64,000 nt of DNA, taken from positions 758,501 to 822,500 of the forward strand of contig BSBK01006441.1 in NCBI GenBank assembly GCA_027943335.1. Reading direction: 5' to 3'. Both the position numbers and the translations under genes were made by a program. The notes under the pieces are model-generated. The model was not told where the DNA came from. It was given only the letters and a program-made list of their open reading frames with translations, and made no database searches. Below, one piece after another: positions 58,637 through 64,000 of this stretch (position 1 is the first letter of the stretch; every line of letters begins with the position of its first letter). This stretch comes from Chamaecyparis obtusa (Eukaryota; Streptophyta; Pinopsida; Cupressales; Cupressaceae).

Positions 58637-60104
58637 TGTTAGGAATGAATGCTGAATATGGGAGAGTATTCAGAGTCATTCTGTAGTAGTTGTATGTTGC
58701 ATTCATGACTATGATTGTCATTGATGTCAATACAGTGATCTACTGCAGATTAGTAGAGAAGTAGACAATGTTTGAATTAGAACATGTGGAGTATTGCAGA
58801 TCAAGCTATGTGAAGTTGAGGATTTATTCTATATTGTGTCCTGAGATTGTGGTCAAGAGTGCGTATGGAAATTAAATTATTCATGACAATTATGTGTATT
58901 TTAGTGGAAGCAGTATTTAGACAGTGTTCTTGAGAAGCGGCTTGTGATAACTGGATTATATCTCCTAACCAGGATAGAATCTAGGCATGCAGAGTTATAT
59001 AGTTGATGAAGATATTTTGGTGGTGACCTGGATGAGACAACATGGTGTGAGGTTGCATGAGTGAAGATTTATTTTGTTTTGAAGCTGACACTTTTATGTG
59101 ATTATGGAATATTATGTAATGTGTGAAGGTTTATATTTTATAATTTGTTAAGCCTTGTTGGCCAAATCATTTGTAATTATTTGAGTGTGGTATAAAGGAA
59201 GGATTGTTTTCCTTAATTGTAATATGATATATGAGATACATATATGAATTGTGGAATTGAACAATATATGTTGATGTTGATATTGTAAGAGGATATGTGA
59301 ATTGTAGAGATCTAGTGAAGCAGTTGGTGCGGTTTGGCACAAGTAGAGGAGAAAATATAAGTTGCTGAGATCAGTAATTATTGGTATTATTCAGTTCAGA
59401 TAATATAGAGATTAATTGGATAGTGTGTTCAGTGATCTTTCCCTTGAAGCTATTTGGACAATGGGTCCTTCTATCTTCCATAACTCTTAACCGGGTTATA
59501 ATCTTTTAACATGGATTCAAGTCTCCTAATAGGGACTCATATGTACTAAATGTATTTCATAAGGCTCCTAATAGAGTCTATCCTCTCACAAGTAATTTTC
59601 ATATTAGTACATCTTTTTGTGGACATCATTCCCACTGGGGTTTACTCTCTGATCAAGAGGTTCCCTAGTCATCATATCTTATGTTATTGTGTTGTTGTGT
59701 ATGTTTACCTTTCTATGGTTGTTTCTTATATTGATTACATGGTTGAAATATGATAATTGTGGTAAAAGTTGTTTTTATCTGATAACTGATTCACCCCCCC
59801 CCCTCTCAGTTATCTTGGTGGACTTTACTTTCTAACAATTGGTATTAGAGCGGCAGGTCCTTGAAGGAAAATTTTAACAACTTAAGGAGATATATGATGA
59901 CTCATTTCAGGAAGGAAAGCCCCAAGTTTGATGGAGTAAACTATGACAACTAGAAAGAGAAGATGAAGACACATTTTCTATGTTTAGGACCAGGATGTTG
60001 GTTAATAAAAAAGAATGAGAAGACTATCATTAAAGAAGACAAAATTGAAGAATGTACTAATACAGAGAGAGATCTATTCATGTGTGTTAAGGTTTTAGGA
60101 TCAT
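58637..60104 (+). mobile_element. Third copia element (5' part), interrupted at 60105
   Basis: An LTR of about 1201 bp (58637 TGTTAGGAATG to 59837 TTTCTAACA) is followed by a PBS TGGTATTAGAGC (59840-59851) and a gag start. The LTR end includes a pyrimidine run (CACCCCCCCCCCTCTC, about 59790) like that in the first copia LTR. At 60105 a minus-strand LTR begins, cutting gag. Confidence 0.75.
59894..60104 (+). pseudogene. Copia gag N-terminal fragment
   Basis: After the PBS a frame opens with MMTHFRKESPKFDGVNYDN, then a stop where the family has W (a TAG from TGG), then KEKMKTHFLCLGPGCWLI. This is the conserved start of plant copia Gag (F-x-G-x-N-Y/F-x-x-W with the following K-M-x-x-x-L). It is cut after about 70 codons by the next element. 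Confidence 0.8.
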
Positions 60105-60417
60105 TGAAAATGTAATAGCACTATTTGATTGTATGTGTTTTCCAAATGCAACAATCTCTCTTATTTATATTGGGAATGAGGCTATGAGAGACATGTCCCT
60201 TCATGGGACATGTCTATTCATTTTATAATGTTTCATTATACAATCATATATTAGAATAATATAAATTTGAATAATATAACATATATATACACACACACAC
60301 AAAATAAAAATAAAAATAAAAAAATAAAATAAAAAATACAATATATTATTATTAATCAATATCTAAGTATTATATGTATTCTAAGTGATCATACGACTGA
60401 AGCTACATACATTAACA
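60105..60417 (-). repeat. 3' LTR of the fourth copia
   Basis: On the minus strand it starts TGTTAATGTATGTAGC at 60417 and ends TATTACATTTTCA at 60105 (313 bp, TG...CA). The plus strand includes a palindrome, AGACATGTCCCTTCATGGGACATGTCT, and a low-complexity AAATAAAAATAAAA run with (AC)n near 60290. The PPT sits directly before it. Confidence 0.65.
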
Positions 60418-60789
60418 CTCCCTCTTAGCTAGGGAGGATGATCAAACCAAATGTGTTGTGGTCTCCCTTGTCAACACATATGACCCTAACTATAGCCATA
60501 CAAAACATCAGCACTCCCTCTTAGCTAGAGAAGATAAAATCCATCAAGGTAATAAATCATTAGTTTTGAAAGAGAGGAGCTATCACCTCATTGTGATATC
60601 AGGAGATATGGTATATGCAAGAATATCAAGTCACATGATGTTTGTCATATGGATACTAAGTTTACGTAGAGACATATCACTATGTGATATGTTTCATAGG
60701 GTCCAATCAATATGTAATACTAAGTTCAGAAGGATCCTAATATGATTCATATGGATACTAATAAATCATATATTACATAATTCGTGATA

Positions 60790-61380
60790 TGAAGTATCAC
60801 CTGACATGTGCTATGAGGAATCGCCTAACACGTGATACCCAGATTTACATATCACCTAACATGTGATATGAGGAATTACCTAACATGTGATACCCAGTTT
60901 TCAATATCACCTAACATGTGATATGAGGAATCAGCTAACATGTGATACCCAACTTTCAATATCACCTAACATGTGATATGAGGAATCACCTGACATGTGA
61001 TACCCAGTTTTTCATATCACCTAACATGTGATATGAGGAGTCACCTAACAAGTGATACCAAATTTTACATATCACCAAACATGTGATATGAGGAATCACT
61101 TTTGATTGTGATACCTAGTTTTCATACCACCTTGATATGAGGAATCACTTTTGATCGTGATACCTAGTTTTCATACCACCTTGATATGAGGAATCACTTT
61201 TGATCATGATACCTAGTTTTCATACCACCTTGATATGAGGAAGCAATTTTGATCATGATACCTAGTTTTCATACCACCTTGATATGAGGAATCACTTTTG
61301 ACTATGATACCTAGTTTTCATACCACCTTGATATGAGGAATCACTTTTGATTGTGATACCTGATTTTCATATCACCTCAG
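60790..61380. repeat. Palindromic minisatellite: 55-bp units then 49-bp units
   Basis: TATGAGGAA-type anchors occur at 60812, 60867, 60922, 60977, 61032 and 61087 (55-bp steps), then about every 49 bp (61136, 61185, ...). The 55-bp units contain ATATCACCTAACATGTGATAT, an inverted repeat. The 49-bp units keep TGATACCTAGTTTTCATACC and the GATATGAGGAATCAC part but have lost the ACATGTGATAT arm. The array lies in the 3' untranslated region of the minus-strand copia. Confidence 0.8.
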
Positions 61381-61744
61381 ATCATGATACAAGGATATAG
61401 TAATTTGAGAACATTACATTCCCCTTACATATAACCCTATTATGGTATGTGCAATGACATATAAATGTCTACCATAATGAATCTCCATTACAAGATTGTC
61501 ACCTTGTAACATCAAATACAAGTGTTCATTGTTGAAAATTTGTCACCTTTCTCCAATGTTCACAGGAGGGCCCATAAGTTCTGGAGTCACACACGTGAAA
61601 TCCACCTTGACTCATGTCAGAGGGTGGATCCATCATGGCTCATCCCAAAGGGTGGAAACAAGGGCTTTCACCTTAGACTTCTCTCTCAAGGAGAAGAATG
61701 CAATAACATACAAGATAATAGATGAAACTCCTTTTCATCTAAGG

Positions 61745-61900
61745 ATTCATTCTCCAACATGCCAAGTTTATCTCAAAGGTACAAAACCTTACCTCTAGCA
61801 ATAAAATTGGTGAGAATATCAGCCATATGTTCTGTAGGGATAATGTACCTTGAATAGCATACTTATGCACTATATCTCTTATATAGTTTGCAACACTCTA
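61745..61900 (-). pseudogene. Copia RNase H C-terminal remnant, frameshifted
   Basis: One minus-strand frame reads NYIRDIVHKYAIQG and the overlapping one continues RYIIPTEHMADILTNFIARGK and DKLGMLENES. Together they match the conserved copia RNase H end (HYIRDxVxxG, then YIPTxxxxADILTKxLxxxK, then LGMxE). A frameshift lies between the two parts. Confidence 0.75.
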
Positions 61901-62039
61901 GGTGAACCCCAAGTTATGTAGGAGATAGCATAAACACATTTTAGCCAGCACACATGAGACTCAATGTCATGATCATAGACTTTTGGATGCTTCCTTTAAG
62001 GTCTTGTAATAACCTCCTTACCTCCTTGTCCAAGGTTAT

Positions 62040-62660
62040 TTTAGATGAACTATTATACTCCCTCTGAATCTAATATCAACCTTCTGTGAGCAAGTCATGT
62101 CTTTGTTCTTTAGTCTGCATTATGCTCTTTTCTTGAATTCCCAACCATCTATCTAGGAATACCATGATCTAGATATCTGCATAAGAGCCTTCTAGTTCAC
62201 ATACATGGAATTTCATCATTTGAATTACAATTCTTTTTCCTTTTTATAGTTTCTTGGTCACTAGGGAAACCATCTTGATATGGTTCACTCCCTCTGTATC
62301 AATATGACCAAGATCCTTGGAAATCAAATAAGGCATATCCTCTAGATGTTGTATTGACTCCCTCTGAATCTTTGAGTACTAACATCAACATTTAACCTTC
62401 TCGTCCAAGGTTTCCTTTGATGGTTCATCAGACTTCTTCTGAATGTGATATCAACCTTCTGATCTTCTTGTCAAAGGTTTCCTCTGATGGTTCATCAGAC
62501 TTCTTCTGAATCTGGATCCTCAGAAGTTCACAAATGTAGATCATGTAGATTCTTCCTCAGAAGCTCAAGTCCGTGCATCAACCTCTTGACTTCTTTTCAT
62601 CCAAGGCTGCTTCTAATGGATTGTCAGACTCCCTTTGAATCTTATGTCAACTCTCAACTT
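62040..62660. repeat. Degenerate repeats of CAGACTTCTTCTGAATC type
   Basis: ATCAACCTTCTG, GTCCAAGGTTTCCTTTGATG, GTTCATCAGACTTCTTCTGA and CTCCCTCTGAATCT recur several times (62048, 62360, 62400-62510, 62630), suggesting a decayed minisatellite of variable unit inside the fourth copia. Confidence 0.5.
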
Positions 62661-64000
62661 AGTTCCATAATTGTAGGCATTAAGTTCTTTCTCCCTTGAA
62701 TGCAATCTCGTATGCTTCTAGATTTTCCTTTAATGCACTTCAAAGAGAGATTACAATTAGTTTATAAAACTAAACTATCCTTAAGAAAATTATCAATTAT
62801 AAAAGTATAAAAGATTTTACTATCCTGATCTTATCGCATGATTTAATGACTTAAACTTTATAAACATTGTTCAAGGGTAGAAATACTTATCTCTTATTGT
62901 GATCCACCATTTGCATGAACAAGGGTTGCAAATATTGAGTGCACAAACCAAAATAAGAGTAGATCACTACTGCGTCAAATTATAGGTGTGCAAACCCAAG
63001 ATTTTCTAAAATAAAGTAATATTATGATCACCCACATAGAAACCATAATGTTGCTGGACCATAATATGTTGTCTTTATCTCCTTCAGTGTTTTCAATGCA
63101 TTCAAACCATGATCATCATTACTGATTACCTAAAGTTGTGATGTTCCACATTGGTCTCCCCTACAGGTCTAGATATTATTTTGATTGAACAATCCACAAT
63201 ATTAAATTGTTATTGATTGTAATATGTCAAGCAGTATGTCAGAATCTTTATGAAGGATTGACCCTCACATTTAGATGTGAAGATTGATTGGCTTGCCAAA
63301 AAGAACTTAAGGGATATAAGCTACTCCCCATAAAATTTAGATGCAAACTCAGCCAATGAGCCTTTGGTTGACCATGAGCAAAGCCAAGATATGACCGATG
63401 AAATATTTGATGAATGTGTGGCTTTAGTTACTGGTCTTTGCTACACCAATAAATTATAGTGGCCACCTTTCTCCTCAAAAGATTGCTGTAACTATCAATT
63501 CAACTTTTGCTTGACAGTTTCAATCTCATAAGTTGTCTCCATTGATAATTTATGTCCCTCTTTCCACAATCATTTCTCAAAGGTGAATATATATGTCAAT
63601 CTATGATCTCTTCCTTTTAGTTTGGAGTGATTTTCAAGAATCCAATAGAATTGATGATGATAGTATATAGTTTCGCCAATAGACTATATACTCTATACTA
63701 TGGGTAGTGTATATGTGACATTGAAAGTCAAACACAACACAATATCTGTGCATGTATTTTTGTTAAGATCCCTGATAAGAGTAGCCACCAATAGTTCCAC
63801 TCTGCATTCACTAATATTACTAAGGAATGATATTCAATTGAGCTTCTAGACCAAATGTACGGGACCACACTAGATAGTAAACGTTCTTGCAAATATTCAT
63901 CTTTCTTCTCATACCCTCGCATTCTTGTATGATAATTCCACCATCGTTTGTATCAATGGTATTATGAGGTTCATGTCATGTGTAGAGGAAGGCCCGTGAT
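62661..64000. other. Unassigned sequence to window end
   Basis: No coding domain, terminal repeat or tandem array was recognised. It may be the interior of the fourth copia element. Confidence 0.3.

Larger units (their letters stand above)
60105..64000 (-). mobile_element. Fourth copia element, minus strand, 3' part
   Basis: The 3' LTR (60105-60417) is followed to the right by a PPT (minus-strand AGCTAAGAGGGAG, about 60418-60430), a long 3' untranslated region with minisatellites, and an RNase H remnant near 61750-61900. The rest of the element would continue right, but no further pol domain was recognised up to the window end. Confidence 0.6.

Overview
The window looks like repeat-rich intergenic DNA from a plant with a large genome. 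It is AT-rich and packed with nested, mostly decayed transposable elements: CACTA, Ty1/copia, Ty3/gypsy, Helitron and TRIM. No complete host gene was recognised. Gene-poor DNA, old degraded LTR elements and long non-coding leaders suggest a gymnosperm such as a conifer, but that is inference; no host marker gene is present. Most pol reading frames carry stops, many at codons expected to be Q, W or R (C-to-T or G-to-A changes), as seen in long-methylated plant repeats.

Region 1 (1-20088) is most of a very large CACTA (En/Spm-type) DNA transposon, read on the minus strand. Its right terminus reads CACTAATACATTTGGGG on the minus strand and ends at 20088; the left terminus lies outside the window. 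It carries two split genes that I could join in consistent phase. The first is a 10-exon TNP2/TNPD-type transposase (11960 to 7696, 1126 codons, three internal stops). The second is a 14-exon gene (7442 to 3714, 730 codons, two internal stops) whose product joins an N-terminal SET (protein lysine methyltransferase-like) domain to a C-terminal plant Transposase_24/TNPA-like region and a basic tail. The SET fusion is the most unusual thing in the window. Large repeat arrays with 254-bp and 151-bp units and strong hairpins flank the genes on both sides in opposite orientation. The right array is interrupted by a 2024-bp solo LTR with a perfect 5-bp target duplication.

Region 2 (20089-31244) is a nest. 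The CACTA element sits inside the 5' LTR of a copia element (20089-27560; gag, protease, integrase, reverse transcriptase and RNase H recognisable). That copia sits inside the gag of a minus-strand gypsy element whose PBS and LTR lie at about 30160-31244.

Region 3 (31245-39096) holds the 3' part of another gypsy element with a 45-bp (15-codon) tandem repeat, PPT and LTR, then a heavily decayed Helitron Rep/helicase (34391-36790), then unassigned DNA.

Region 4 (39097-44814) is a structurally complete copia element: 228-bp LTRs, perfect PBS and matching AAAAC target duplications. Its genes are dead and the reverse transcriptase is internally deleted.

Region 5 (44820-58636) is mostly unassigned. 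It contains an unidentified 140-codon ORF, a satellite array of about 355-bp units (51650-53540), degenerate older repeats, and a complete 353-bp TRIM element with GAGTT target duplications (54698-55050).

Region 6 (58637-64000) has a third copia (LTR plus gag start), interrupted by a minus-strand copia. The latter shows its 3' LTR, PPT, a palindromic 55/49-bp minisatellite and an RNase H remnant.
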